Shown here in pieces: positions 9,859-17,915 of a stretch of 64,000 bases of DNA. Made by a program: the position numbers and the translations under genes. The stretch spans positions 1,394,501 through 1,458,500 of the forward strand of contig NZ_CP022219.1 of assembly GCF_004114915.1 (NCBI RefSeq), in the 5' to 3' direction. Positions within the stretch are counted from its first letter, which is position 1; every line of letters starts with the position of its first letter. This stretch comes from Bradyrhizobium guangxiense (GTDB lineage: Bacteria > Pseudomonadota > Alphaproteobacteria > Rhizobiales > Xanthobacteraceae). The notes under the pieces are model-generated. The model was not told the DNA's origin. It did not search any database and saw only the letters and a list, made by a program, of their open reading frames with translations.

Positions 9859-10365
9859 TCATTCGAGCTCGATCACGAAGGGGCGGCCCTCGACCATCAT
9901 CGCGCCCGGGCCGATCTCGTCGAGCGCGCGCAGCATGCGGCCGTTGCGCCCGAGGGCGCGGTCGGCGAGGCCGACGATGCGCCGGTTCGGCGAGGCGATC
10001 GGCGAGGCCGCGCGGATCTTCCTGGCGATCTCGAGTTCGTCACGGTTCGGATTGAGCGCGCACACCGCGGCAAACGCGCTCGCGGTGGAGCGGCTGATGC
10101 CGGCATAGCAATGCACCACCAGCGGCGCGCTGCGGTCCCAACCGCGCACGAAATTCAGCACCTGATCGATATGCGTTTCGGACGGTGCGGTGAAACCGTC
10201 CATCTCCTCGGTGATGTCGTCCATCGACACCTTGAGATGGTTGGCCGGCAGCACCGAGACCGGCCGCGCCACCTGCTCGACATTGGCCATCACGGTCAGC
10301 ACATGGCTCGCCCCGGTGAGGCGAACGGTTTCGGGAAGCGCGGCGAGGGAACAGACGTGGATCAT
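9859..10365 (-). CDS. Tyrosine/dual-specificity phosphatase-like protein (168 aa)
   Basis: Small cytosolic phosphatase-like protein. The signature CX5R loop is visible as VVHCYAGISRSTASA (about residues 93-107), with Cys as the nucleophile and Arg as the phosphate ligand. The length fits a single compact phosphatase fold. No signal peptide. It precedes the NrtR-like regulator by 20 bp on the same strand, so the two are probably one unit. The substrate cannot be read from sequence. Confidence 0.8.
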   Translation of the reverse strand: MIHVCSLAALPETVRLTGASHVLTVMANVEQVARPVSVLPANHLKVSMDDITEEMDGFTAPSETHIDQVLNFVRGWDRSAPLVVHCYAGISRSTASAFAAVCALNPNRDELEIARKIRAASPIASPNRRIVGLADRALGRNGRMLRALDEIGPGAMMVEGRPFVIELE

Positions 10366-10396
10366 GGCGGACCTTTTTTGCCGCTGATTATAGCCG

Positions 10397-10498
10397 GTGC
10401 CGTAGGGTGGGCAAAGCGACGCGTGCCCACCACCTTTGTCGCAAACGCGAAAGGAGGCGGGGACGGCGCAAGCGCGCCTTTGCCCACCCTTACGGCAC
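10397..10498. repeat. Inverted repeat with GTAGGGTGGGCAAAG arms
   Basis: The left arm GTGCCGTAGGGTGGGCAAAG and the right arm CTTTGCCCACCCTTACGGCAC enclose about 60 bp that also contain shorter GC-rich dyads. It lies between two minus-strand genes (HD hydrolase stop at 10516, phosphatase start at 10365). It resembles the REP/BIME-like intergenic hairpins found throughout Bradyrhizobium genomes; it may stabilise or end the upstream mRNA. Confidence 0.75.
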
Positions 10499-10515
10499 CT
10501 ACAACGAAATAATAC

Positions 10516-11130
10516 TCACGCAAACACCGCGCCAAACCGCTCCAGAAACTGCTTCTCGGCTCGCGCCGCGGTCCAGGGCGTCAGATAGTCGCGCCGGACG
10601 CTGTCGGAGAGGCCCGGATCCTTGCCGAACAGGCGCTTCGCCTCGCTTTCGCTGAAGCCCGCAAGCTCGGTGGCCTCAAGGTAAGCCGCGCCGCGATCGG
10701 CGGCCTTGATGGCCTGCGTGATCTCCTCCGGCAGGACCGGGGGCAGTCCGAAGCGGATGTGAATGGCGCCGAGCAGGCGCTTCTCCACGGCCTTGTAATG
10801 GCCGTCGAGCACGGCCTTGAAGGGCGAGATCATGTCGCCGATCACATATTCGGGCGCATCGTGCAGCAGCGCGGCGAGCCGCATGCGTTGATCGACGTTC
10901 GGCATCTCGTGCCGCAGCACCGTCTCCACCAGCAGCGTGTGCTGCGCCACGGAGAAGATGTGCGCGCCGGCGGTCTGGCCGTTCCAGCGCGCCACGCGCG
11001 CCAGCCCGTGCGCGATATCGGCGATCTCGACGTCGAGCGGGGAGGGATCGAGCAGGTCGAGCCGCCGGCCCGACAGCATGCGCTGCCAGGCCCGGGACTG
11101 CGCGTCGCGCGCGGTCTTCTTCGCCGTCAT
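10516..11130 (-). CDS. HD-domain phosphohydrolase, YfbR-like (204 aa)
   Basis: Metal-dependent phosphohydrolase of the HD superfamily. The His pair and the HD dyad are visible in HIFSVAQHTLLV and RLAALLHDAPEYVIGDM, the arrangement seen in YfbR-type 5'-deoxynucleotidases. The frame is open further upstream, but ATG 11130 overlaps the stop of tag as ATGA, which fixes the start and implies translational coupling. It is last of a ygfZ-tag-HD operon. A role in nucleotide-pool hygiene next to a DNA glycosylase is plausible but inferred. Confidence 0.85.
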   Translation of the reverse strand: MTAKKTARDAQSRAWQRMLSGRRLDLLDPSPLDVEIADIAHGLARVARWNGQTAGAHIFSVAQHTLLVETVLRHEMPNVDQRMRLAALLHDAPEYVIGDMISPFKAVLDGHYKAVEKRLLGAIHIRFGLPPVLPEEITQAIKAADRGAAYLEATELAGFSESEAKRLFGKDPGLSDSVRRDYLTPWTAARAEKQFLERFGAVFA

Positions 11131-11753
11131 TTGACCTTGAGGCGCGGCTTGCGCTGCGTCTTGCTGCAGGTCGCGTGACAGTGGCAGTCGACCAGATGGT
11201 CGTTGACCATGCCGGTCGCCTGCATGAAGGCATAGACGATGGTCGGGCCGACGAACTTGAAGCCGCGCGAGGACAACTCCTTCGAGATCTGCACCGACAA
11301 GGGCGTCGAGGCCGGCACGCTCGCGCTGGTCTTGAAATGGTTGACCTTGGGCTTGCCGTCCATGAAGTCCCACAGCAGCTTCGAGAAGCCCGGACCTTTC
11401 TCCATGATGTCGAGATACGATCTGGCACTGAGGATGGTGCCGTCGATCTTGGCCTTGTTGCGCACGATGCCGGCATCGTTCATCAGCGCGTGCACCTTCT
11501 TGGGCGTGTAGCGCGCGATCTTCTCCGGCTGAAAATCGTCGAAGGCTTTGCGGAAATTGTCGCGCTTGCGCAGGATCGTAATCCAGGACAGGCCGGCCTG
11601 GAAACCGTCGAGGATCAGCTTCTCGTACAGCGCGCGGTCGTCATATTCCGGCACGCCCCATTCGGTGTCGTGATAGGCGACATAAAGCGGGTCGTCGCCG
11701 GGCCACGGGCAGCGGGTCTTTCCGTCGGGATGCAGACGAGGGGCTCGGCTCAT
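11127..11753 (-). CDS. tag: DNA-3-methyladenine glycosylase I (208 aa)
   Basis: Base-excision repair enzyme that removes 3-methyladenine. Recognised by RCPWPGDDPLYVAYHDTEWG near the N-terminus, the central helix-hairpin region (FQAGLSWITILRKRDNFRKAF) and the C-terminal zinc-site pattern DHLVDCHCHATC. The length is typical of Tag. Its start overlaps the ygfZ stop (ATGA) and its own stop overlaps the HD-hydrolase start the same way, so the three genes are tightly coupled. The C-terminal tail is basic (KTQRKPRLKVK). Confidence 0.95.
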   Translation of the reverse strand: MSRAPRLHPDGKTRCPWPGDDPLYVAYHDTEWGVPEYDDRALYEKLILDGFQAGLSWITILRKRDNFRKAFDDFQPEKIARYTPKKVHALMNDAGIVRNKAKIDGTILSARSYLDIMEKGPGFSKLLWDFMDGKPKVNHFKTSASVPASTPLSVQISKELSSRGFKFVGPTIVYAFMQATGMVNDHLVDCHCHATCSKTQRKPRLKVK

Positions 11754-12625
11754 ACGGTGGGCTGCTTCGCAGGGATGCGGACGATTTCGGGTTCGGCGAG
11801 CTTCAAGGCGAGACCGCCGGCGGTAAGCGGCTGGCCGGCATCGAGCGCGTCGGCGACGCGGTCGATGCGCACCAGCGCGATGCCCATTCCCTTGGCCGAC
11901 GAACCCATCGTGCCGACGGATTTGTCGCCGGCCATGACGCTGACGCCGGCCTCCGGCGAGAAGTCGTCGAGCAGCACCTTGACGCTGCGGGTGCGCGCGG
12001 TGCCGCGATGTTGCATGCGCGACACGACCTCCTGGCCGACATAGCAGCCCTTGTCGAAATCGACGCCGGCGAGACGGTCCATATTGGTCTCGTGCGGGAA
12101 CGCGTCGTTGTACATGAAGTCGAGCCCGCCGCGCGGCACGCCGAGCGCGATGCGGTGCGTCTCGTATTCGGTGGCATCGACCAGCTCGGCGCCGATCAGG
12201 TCGGACAGCTTCTGCTTGAGATCGTCGGGGACCAGGATGCGATACCCGAGCTCGCCGTTGCGCGGATCGGCGAAGGCGAGGTCCGGTTGCGTCGCGAGCT
12301 GGCCATCCCAGGCGGCGAGCACGCCGAGATCGAGGTTTTCCACCGTGACCTTGGCGCGCAGCTTGTAGAATTTCAGCTTGGTGGCGAGGGTTTCCGCCAG
12401 CGCCTTCGGGCAGTCGATCAGGAACCCGCCGCCGTGGCCGGCGGGCACTTCCGTGATCAGGAAATCGACGATGATCTTGCCCTGTGGCGTCAGCAGCGCG
12501 CCGAATCGCCCCAGGCCCGGCTTCAGCCTGTCGAGATCGGTGGTGACCAGGCCGTTGAGGAAGTTGCGCGCATCCTCGCCCGCGACCTTGACCACGCCCC
12601 GGTCGGGAAGAAACGCTGATTTCAT
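11750..12625 (-). CDS. ygfZ: YgfZ/GcvT folate-binding protein (291 aa)
   Basis: Folate-binding protein of the YgfZ family, which supports iron-sulfur cluster assembly or repair. The diagnostic motif K-G-C-[YF]-x-G-Q-E is present as KGCYVGQEVVSRMQHRG (about residues 190-206), with the catalytic-type Cys retained. The length fits. It is the first gene of the ygfZ-tag-HD operon and is divergent from the dihydroorotase gene, about 100 bp apart. Confidence 0.92.
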   Translation of the reverse strand: MKSAFLPDRGVVKVAGEDARNFLNGLVTTDLDRLKPGLGRFGALLTPQGKIIVDFLITEVPAGHGGGFLIDCPKALAETLATKLKFYKLRAKVTVENLDLGVLAAWDGQLATQPDLAFADPRNGELGYRILVPDDLKQKLSDLIGAELVDATEYETHRIALGVPRGGLDFMYNDAFPHETNMDRLAGVDFDKGCYVGQEVVSRMQHRGTARTRSVKVLLDDFSPEAGVSVMAGDKSVGTMGSSAKGMGIALVRIDRVADALDAGQPLTAGGLALKLAEPEIVRIPAKQPTV

Positions 12626-12726
12626 GCGAAAATCTCTTGCGACATGTTGCTCCGGAACGTAAGCCCGCGAGGCATAAACGACAAGACCTCGAGCCCTGCG
12701 CTTGGGGATGAGAGGGGCCTTTAGCC

Positions 12727-14061
12727 ATGACCCAGCGTTTCGACGTGATCCTCAAAGGCGGCACCGTGGTCAACCAGGACGGCGAGGGCCAGCGAGACAT
12801 CGGCGTCGCGAATGGCCGCATCGCCGAGATCGGCGCGTTGTCGCAAGGCTCCGCCGCCGAGGTGATCGACTGCAAGGGGCTGCACATCCTGCCCGGCGTG
12901 ATGGACACCCAGGTGCATTTCCGCGAGCCGGGGCTGGAGCAGAAGGAAGACCTCGAGACTGGCTCCCGCAGCGCCGTGATGGGCGGGGTCACCGCGGTGT
13001 TCGAGATGCCGAACACTTCGCCCTTGACCGTGACGGAAGCCACCTTCACCGACAAGGTGAAGCGCGCCCATCACCGCATGCATTGCGATTTCGCCTTCTT
13101 CATCGGCGGCACCCGTGAGAACGTGCAGGACCTGCCGGTGCTCGAGCGCGCGCCGGGCTGCGCCGGCGTCAAGGTATTCATCGGCTCCTCGACCGGCGCG
13201 CTGCTGGTGGAGGACGACGAAAGCCTGCGCCGCATCTTCCAGGTGATCCGCCGCCGCGCTGCGTTCCACGCCGAGGACGAATATCGCCTCAACGAGCGCA
13301 AGTCGCTGCGCATCGAGGGCGATGCGCGCTCGCATCCGGTCTGGCGCGACGAGACCGCGGCATTGATGGCGACGCAGCGGCTGGGCAAGCTCGCGCATGA
13401 GACCGGCAAGCGCATCCACGTGCTGCACATCTCGACCAAGGAGGAGATCGAGTTCCTGCGCGACCACAAGGACGTGGCGTCCTGCGAGGCGACGCCGCAT
13501 CACCTGACGCTGGTTGCGCCCGAATGTTACGAGCGGCTCGGCACGCTGGCGCAGATGACCCCGCCGGTGCGCGGCGCCGATCACCGCGCCGGGATCTGGC
13601 GCGGCATCGAGCAGGGTATCATCGACGTGCTCGGCTCCGACCACGCCCCGCATACGCTGGAGGAGAAGCAGAAGACCTATCCGGCTTCGCCCTCCGGCAT
13701 GACCGGCGTGCAGACCTTGGTGCCGCTGATGCTCGATCACGTCAACGCCGGCCGGCTCTCTCTGGCGCGCTTCGTCGACCTCACCAGTGCCGGCCCCGCG
13801 CGTCTCTACAATATGGCCTGCAAGGGCCGCATCGCCGCCGGCTACGACGCCGATTTCACCATCGTCGATCTCAAGCGCAGCGAGACCATCACCAACAAAT
13901 GGGTGGCGTCCAAGGCCGGCTGGACGCCCTATGACGGGGTGCGCGTGACGGGCTGGCCCGTCGGCACCTTCATCCGCGGCCGCCGTGTGATGTGGCAGGG
14001 CGAGCTGGTGACGGCTTCGCAAGGCGAGCCGGTGCGGTTTCTGGAGACGCTGAAGGCGTAG
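12727..14061 (+). CDS. Class I dihydroorotase-like amidohydrolase (444 aa)
   Basis: Cyclic amidohydrolase of the dihydroorotase class (pyrimidine synthesis: carbamoyl-aspartate to dihydroorotate). Seen: the N-terminal metal region DTQVHFREPG, the bridging lysine in GVKVFIGSSTG, HVLHIST, CEATPHHL and GSDHAPHTLEEK. Oddity: the first metal His of the usual H-x-H pair is Gln here (Q-V-H, codon CAG, about residue 61), while the other metal ligands are kept. It may be a catalytically altered paralogue or a lineage variant, so no pyrC symbol is given. Confidence 0.85.
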   Translation: MTQRFDVILKGGTVVNQDGEGQRDIGVANGRIAEIGALSQGSAAEVIDCKGLHILPGVMDTQVHFREPGLEQKEDLETGSRSAVMGGVTAVFEMPNTSPLTVTEATFTDKVKRAHHRMHCDFAFFIGGTRENVQDLPVLERAPGCAGVKVFIGSSTGALLVEDDESLRRIFQVIRRRAAFHAEDEYRLNERKSLRIEGDARSHPVWRDETAALMATQRLGKLAHETGKRIHVLHISTKEEIEFLRDHKDVASCEATPHHLTLVAPECYERLGTLAQMTPPVRGADHRAGIWRGIEQGIIDVLGSDHAPHTLEEKQKTYPASPSGMTGVQTLVPLMLDHVNAGRLSLARFVDLTSAGPARLYNMACKGRIAAGYDADFTIVDLKRSETITNKWVASKAGWTPYDGVRVTGWPVGTFIRGRRVMWQGELVTASQGEPVRFLETLKA

Positions 14062-14093
14062 GAATAGGCCAAGCCTCTTGCTCCGCTGTCATG

Positions 14094-14206
14094 CCCCGGC
14101 TTGACCCGGGGCATCCAGTACTCCGCGGCGACACTTGGCTGATACGGCTGCGGTCTCTGGAATACTGGATTGCCCGCTTTTGCGGGCAATGACAGTGTGC
14201 CACGAA
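14094..14206. repeat. Intergenic REP-like hairpins
   Basis: Two hairpins stand side by side: ATGCCCCGGCTTGACCCGGGGCAT and, about 50 bp on, ATTGCCCGCTTTTGCGGGCAAT. They lie between the dihydroorotase gene and the sulfurtransferase gene. The first may act as a transcription stop for the former; both resemble abundant Bradyrhizobium intergenic repeats. Confidence 0.65.
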
Positions 14207-14234
14207 GCGAGAGCTCAAATTGGGAGAGCCCATC

Positions 14235-15104
14235 ATGTCCCGGCCAACCGCCCTCATCGCCACCGAACAGCTCGCCGCCATCCTGGGCGACCCCAATCTC
14301 CGCCTCTACGACTGCACGACGTATAACGAGCCCGTCCCACCCGGCAGCGATGTGCCCTATCGTGCCGTGGCCGGCGACAAGACGTTTGCCGCGGGTCACA
14401 TCCCCGGCGCCGATTTTCTCGACCTGCAAGGGGAGTTCTCCGACGCCTCGTCGCAACAGTTCTTCATGATGCCCGATGTGGCGCAGCTGGAGGCGGCCTT
14501 CGGCCGCCATGGCCTCGATGCGTCCAAGACCATCGTGCTCTACAGCATCGGCACCATGATGTGGTCGACGCGGTTCTGGTGGATGCTGCGCTCGCTCGGC
14601 GTCGAGGCCTGTGTGCTCGACGGCGGCTTCGACAAATGGAAGGAGGAGGGGCGGCCGGTCGAGACAGGCGCACCGCGAGGGTATCCAGCCACGACTTTCA
14701 GGGCCACGCCGCGCGAAGGCTTCTTCGTCGACAAGACCGCGGTGATGTCGCGGCTCGGTGATCCCTCGACGGTCATCGTCAACGCGCTCGGTCCGCAGTT
14801 TCATCGCGGCCTCGAGCGGAGCCGCTACGGCCGGCCCGGCCGTATTCCCGGCAGCGTCAACGTATCGGCCGCAACGCTCGTGAACGCCGACAAGACGCTG
14901 ACGACGCTTGCAGACGCGGAAACGAAATTCGCAGGCCAGGGCGTCACGCGCGACAAGAACGTGATTCTCTATTGCGGCGGCGGCATCTCGGCTACGATCG
15001 ACCTGTTCCTGCTGACGCAGCTCGGCTTCGACAGGCTGACGCTCTACGATGCCTCGATGGGCGAATGGGCGAGGGATTCGGCACTGCCGATCGAGACGGA
15101 TTAG
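14235..15104 (+). CDS. sseA: 3-mercaptopyruvate/thiosulfate sulfurtransferase (289 aa)
   Basis: Two tandem rhodanese domains (about 10-135 and 165-285). The second carries the active loop YCGGGISAT with Cys at about residue 247; the C-G-x-G-[IV]-[ST]-A form is typical of SseA-type mercaptopyruvate sulfurtransferases rather than thiosulfate rhodaneses (C-R-x-G-x). A TTG at 14220 would extend it, but ATG 14235 with GGGAGA about eight bases upstream is preferred. The gene stands alone between a REP-like region and the ECF sigma gene. Confidence 0.88.
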   Translation: MSRPTALIATEQLAAILGDPNLRLYDCTTYNEPVPPGSDVPYRAVAGDKTFAAGHIPGADFLDLQGEFSDASSQQFFMMPDVAQLEAAFGRHGLDASKTIVLYSIGTMMWSTRFWWMLRSLGVEACVLDGGFDKWKEEGRPVETGAPRGYPATTFRATPREGFFVDKTAVMSRLGDPSTVIVNALGPQFHRGLERSRYGRPGRIPGSVNVSAATLVNADKTLTTLADAETKFAGQGVTRDKNVILYCGGGISATIDLFLLTQLGFDRLTLYDASMGEWARDSALPIETD

Positions 15105-15162
15105 TGCGACCCTTCTTACCCTTCCCCTCCAGGGGAGGGTGGCAATCGGGACAAGAAAAGTC

Positions 15163-15189
15163 GGGAACCTTTGCCCGCGGCCTGCATCC
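15163..15189 (+). promoter_or_regulatory. ECF-type promoter of the sigma gene (GGGAAC-N16-CATCC)
   Basis: GGGAAC at 15163-15168, a spacer of exactly 16 bases, then CATCC at 15185-15189. The same hexamer, spacer and pentamer occur upstream of the DUF4142/cupredoxin operon (15923-15949). Because the -10 lies immediately before ATG 15191, transcription would begin downstream of that ATG. Confidence 0.7.
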
Positions 15190-15214
15190 AATGTCCGGAA
15201 CCAAGGGAGACAAG

Positions 15215-15916
15215 GTGCCCGCCATGCCAAGGACCGCAGCCGGCCCGTCAGCCGGCGTCAGGACATCGGAAGCCGAGCTGATCGATCGCGCGCGGCGCCG
15301 CGACGCAGCCGCGCTGCGCGAGATCGTGCAGGCCAACAACCGCAGGCTCTACAGGCTCGCCCGCGGCATCTTGCGCAACGATAGCGAGAGCGAGGACGTG
15401 GTGCAGGAAACCTACATCCGCGCCTTCACCCATCTCGATGGATTTCTTGGTGAAGCCGGGCTGTCGACCTGGTTGTCGCGCATTGCGATCAACGAGGCGC
15501 TCGGACGCCTGCGCAGTCGGAAGCCGCAGGTCGACCTGGAATCGCTGCCCGAGGCGACGCTCGAAGCACAGATCATCCAGTTTCCCCTTTCGTCCGCCGC
15601 AACCGATCCGGAAAAATCCATGGCTCAACGCGAGATTCAGCGCGTCGTCGAACACGCGGTCGATGAACTGCCCGACGCCTTCCGCATGGTCTTCATCGCG
15701 CGGGTGATGGAGGGGATGAGCATGGAGGAGACGGCCGAGCTGCTCGCCATCAAACCCGAGACCGTGAAGACGCGCTTGCATCGTGCGCGCACCCTGCTGC
15801 GCGAGAACGTCGAAAAGAAGATCGGCCCCGTCGTGATGGATGCATTTCCGTTCGCCGGACAGCGCTGCGAGCGCCTGACGGAGACCGTGCTCAGGCGCCT
15901 TGGCGTCAGCTTGTAA
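15215..15916 (+). CDS. ECF-family RNA polymerase sigma factor (233 aa)
   Basis: Extracytoplasmic-function sigma factor. Region 2 is visible as RLARGILRNDSESEDVVQETYIRAF and WLSRIAINEALGRLR; region 4 as VDELPDAFRMVFIARVMEGMSMEETAE and KPETVKTRLHRARTLLRE. Possible starts are ATG 15191, GTG 15215 and ATG 15224. The upstream promoter motif excludes 15191, and GTG 15215 has AGGGAG six bases away, so it is preferred. No anti-sigma gene follows; instead come a DUF4142 protein and a cupredoxin under the same promoter type, which suggests positive autoregulation and an envelope or redox stress role. Confidence 0.9.
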   Translation: MPAMPRTAAGPSAGVRTSEAELIDRARRRDAAALREIVQANNRRLYRLARGILRNDSESEDVVQETYIRAFTHLDGFLGEAGLSTWLSRIAINEALGRLRSRKPQVDLESLPEATLEAQIIQFPLSSAATDPEKSMAQREIQRVVEHAVDELPDAFRMVFIARVMEGMSMEETAELLAIKPETVKTRLHRARTLLRENVEKKIGPVVMDAFPFAGQRCERLTETVLRRLGVSL

Positions 15917-15922
15917 TTTTTC

Positions 15923-15949
15923 GGGAACGTTGGCGCAAAACTCCCATCC
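15923..15949 (+). promoter_or_regulatory. ECF-type promoter of the DUF4142/cupredoxin operon
   Basis: GGGAAC at 15923-15928, a 16-base spacer, CATCC at 15945-15949: the same elements and spacing as upstream of the adjacent sigma gene. ATG of the DUF4142 gene is 56 bases downstream with AGGAG at 15991-15995. Confidence 0.7.
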
Positions 15950-16004
15950 AATCCCTGTGAAGCAACGCGCCGGGCAAGGTCCGGCACCACAGGAGTATCG
16001 AGCC

Positions 16005-16538
16005 ATGTTCACCCGACGCAACGCGGCGATCGCCGTGGCCATTCTGTCGTCGAGCCCGGCGCTGCTGCAAAGCGCCGGCGCAGCCGACAAGCCCACCGAT
16101 CCGCAGATCGCTCACATTGCCTACACCGCAGGCGTCATCGACATCAACGCCGCCAAGCAGGCGCAGAAGAAGGCGAAAAGCAAGGACGTCAAGGCGTTTG
16201 CACAGGACATGCTGCGCGACCACGAGGCCGTCAACAAGCAGGCGCTCGCGCTGGTCAAGAAGCTGAACGTCACGCCCGAAGACAACGACACCAGCAAGGC
16301 GCTGTCCAAGCAGGCGAGCGACAAGCTGGCCGAGCTCGACAAGCTGAGCGGCGCGGCGTTCGACAAGGCCTATGTCGCCAACGAAGTCGCCTACCACAAG
16401 CAGGTCAACGGCGCGCTGGAGACCCAGCTCATTCCGTCCGCCGGCAATGCCGAGCTGAAGAGCCTGCTGCAGACCGGCCTGAAGATCTTCCAGGGCCATC
16501 AGCAGCACGCCGAGCACGTCGCGGCCGAGCTGAAATAG
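16005..16538 (+). CDS. DUF4142 exported protein (177 aa)
   Basis: Exported helical protein of the DUF4142 (ferritin-like fold) family. It has a signal peptide (residues 1-26, cut near SAGAA) and then helices with AYTAGVIDINAAKQAQKKAKS, FAQDMLRDHEAVNKQA and GHQQHAEHVAAELK. ATG 16005 has AGGAG nine bases upstream. It is first of a two-gene operon with a cupredoxin, ten bases apart. Family function is unknown; members often accompany ECF or EcfG stress regulation. Two paralogues lie at 55708-56220 and 60666-61217. Confidence 0.88.
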   Translation: MFTRRNAAIAVAILSSSPALLQSAGAADKPTDPQIAHIAYTAGVIDINAAKQAQKKAKSKDVKAFAQDMLRDHEAVNKQALALVKKLNVTPEDNDTSKALSKQASDKLAELDKLSGAAFDKAYVANEVAYHKQVNGALETQLIPSAGNAELKSLLQTGLKIFQGHQQHAEHVAAELK

Positions 16539-16548
16539 GAGAGAGGTC

Positions 16549-16869
16549 ATGAAGCCGGAGCGACGATTGTCGATCGCCGCAGCGCTCGTCCTTGCGGCAA
16601 TGGTCGTTCCGGCGCGCGCCGCAACGATCGAGATCACGATGGACAATCTCGTGATCTCACCGGCCGAGATATCGGCCAAGGTCGGCGATACCGTCACCTG
16701 GATCAACAAGGATGTCTTCGCCCACACCGCCACCGCGAAGAACGGTGACTTCGACGTGACGCTGCCGCCAAGGAAGTCGGTGTCGGGGGTTTTGAAGAAG
16801 GCAGGAACGATCGACTATTACTGCCGCTATCATCCCAACATGAAAGCGACACTCAAGGTCGAGCCGTGA
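16549..16869 (+). CDS. Exported cupredoxin (106 aa)
   Basis: Small periplasmic blue-copper protein. Signal peptide at residues 1-24 (ALVLAAMVVPARA), then a plastocyanin/amicyanin-type fold with KVGDTVTWINKDVFAHTAT (first copper His) and YYCRYHPNMKATLKV, giving the Cys-x3-His-x2-Met ligand set. It is ten bases after the DUF4142 gene, so in the ECF-controlled operon. The copper ligands are complete; a role as electron carrier or copper/redox buffer is inferred. Confidence 0.9.
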   Translation: MKPERRLSIAAALVLAAMVVPARAATIEITMDNLVISPAEISAKVGDTVTWINKDVFAHTATAKNGDFDVTLPPRKSVSGVLKKAGTIDYYCRYHPNMKATLKVEP

Positions 16870-16876
16870 GGAGCAC

Positions 16877-16897
16877 GTTCCCGATTGCCACGGGAAC
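16877..16897 (+). terminator. Hairpin after the cupredoxin operon
   Basis: A 7-bp perfect stem GTTCCCG/CGGGAAC with a 7-base loop lies just after the stop codon. No T run follows, so termination is uncertain. Confidence 0.4.
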
Positions 16898-17041
16898 ATC
16901 TCCCGGCCGCCGCGAGACTAATGCTTGTCCGCCAAAAGCGGCTTCCGTGCGATAAACGCAGCAGACTTCGCGAGGCCTTTCGCAAAGTCATTCATCCGTT
17001 GACTGGCCCCGCCCGCGTGGCGGGGGCATTTTCGGGGAAGG

Positions 17042-17308
17042 CTATTGTCTCGCGATCGTGACCGAGAATTCGCCGTTGCGGATGCGGCCGGGAAAGCCCT
17101 CGACGAACTTGGCGACCGCGTCCTCGCCATAGGTGCCGACGAGCTCGGCAAAGGCCGCGAACAGGCTCGCCTGCGCCAGGCAGTCGCCATCGACGCCGTC
17201 ATGGCGCGCCTCGGCCCAGGCCTCGTTGAGATAGCTCAGTGCGGCCTGCTTCTGCTCGTGGTCGGGCAGCGGCGCGCGGGCGGGGGCGTAGGAAATCGGC
17301 TGGCTCAT
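17042..17308 (-). CDS. Conserved hypothetical protein (88 aa)
   Basis: Small soluble protein, mostly helical by eye (HEQKQAALSYLNEAWAEARHDGVDGDCLAQA). It has no recognisable catalytic motif, signal peptide or membrane segment. It stands alone on the minus strand. Even codon-position bias and a clean start support it as a gene; function unknown. Confidence 0.65.
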   Translation of the reverse strand: MSQPISYAPARAPLPDHEQKQAALSYLNEAWAEARHDGVDGDCLAQASLFAAFAELVGTYGEDAVAKFVEGFPGRIRNGEFSVTIARQ

Positions 17309-17448
17309 AAAACTCGATCAGGGCTGGGGCGCGATCCACGGCGATGCGCTGTGCGAGAGGTGTAGCACGGGCATTAACGACCGCTAGGCCACATCTTTAA
17401 GAACGGTTAACGGCTGTGAACAAAATCGACGACGAGGTTCCGGCGGGC

Positions 17449-17489
17449 GTCATTCCGGGCTCGCGCTACGCGCGCCCCGGAATGACGAA
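17449..17489. repeat. REP-like hairpin CGTCATTCCGGG
   Basis: CGTCATTCCGGG and CCCCGGAATGACG form a hairpin around a short alternating loop. It lies just past the stop of the TIGR02301-like gene and may end its transcript. Similar arms recur near 29410-29540. Confidence 0.6.
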
Positions 17490-17492
17490 GAA

Positions 17493-17870
17493 TCAGTTCG
17501 CGTAACGCGCCGTCAGATCCCGCGAGATCTTCGAGCCTTCCTCGATATAGCGGCGAATCGCCACCGTCGCGGCCGGCGTGCAGCTTCGATAGGTCTGCTG
17601 AAAGCCGTTATAGCCGCGGTTGAAACCGGCGATCATCCGGGTGCGGCGCTCCCCGGCGGGGGTTTCGGCATCGATCAGCGCCTGCATCTCGTTGCGCCAT
17701 TTGTTGCCCTCGTTGGATCCGCAGATGCCGCGCAGATAGTGCAGCCCGCCCAGGATCTCGGCCAGCCGCTGCAAATCGGCGTCGAACGGCGCCGCCACGT
17801 CCTGGGCCCTCGTGGGCACGGAGGCGCAGGCGAGAATCAGGGCGAAAATGGCCAGAAATCGCATCGACAT
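17493..17870 (-). CDS. TIGR02301-like exported protein (125 aa)
   Basis: Small exported protein with a signal peptide (MSMRFLAIFALILACASVPTRAQ). The mature part has LAEILGGLHYLRGICGSNEGNKWRNEM and YRSCTP, giving two cysteines that could pair. The sequence matches what I recall of the alphaproteobacterial TIGR02301 family, of unknown function. An upstream in-frame ATG at 17906 would bury the signal peptide, so 17870 (or 17864) is preferred. It follows the Nudix gene by 45 bp on the same strand. Confidence 0.75.
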   Translation of the reverse strand: MSMRFLAIFALILACASVPTRAQDVAAPFDADLQRLAEILGGLHYLRGICGSNEGNKWRNEMQALIDAETPAGERRTRMIAGFNRGYNGFQQTYRSCTPAATVAIRRYIEEGSKISRDLTARYAN

Positions 17871-17915
17871 CGGCGGCTGTATGCCCCCTTGGGACGGCGG
17901 GCGCAAGGCGAGCCG

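Noticed and set aside
16877..16897. GGGAAC at 16892 as a further ECF promoter
   Set aside because: No CATCC or CGTT at the required spacing; it is one arm of a hairpin.
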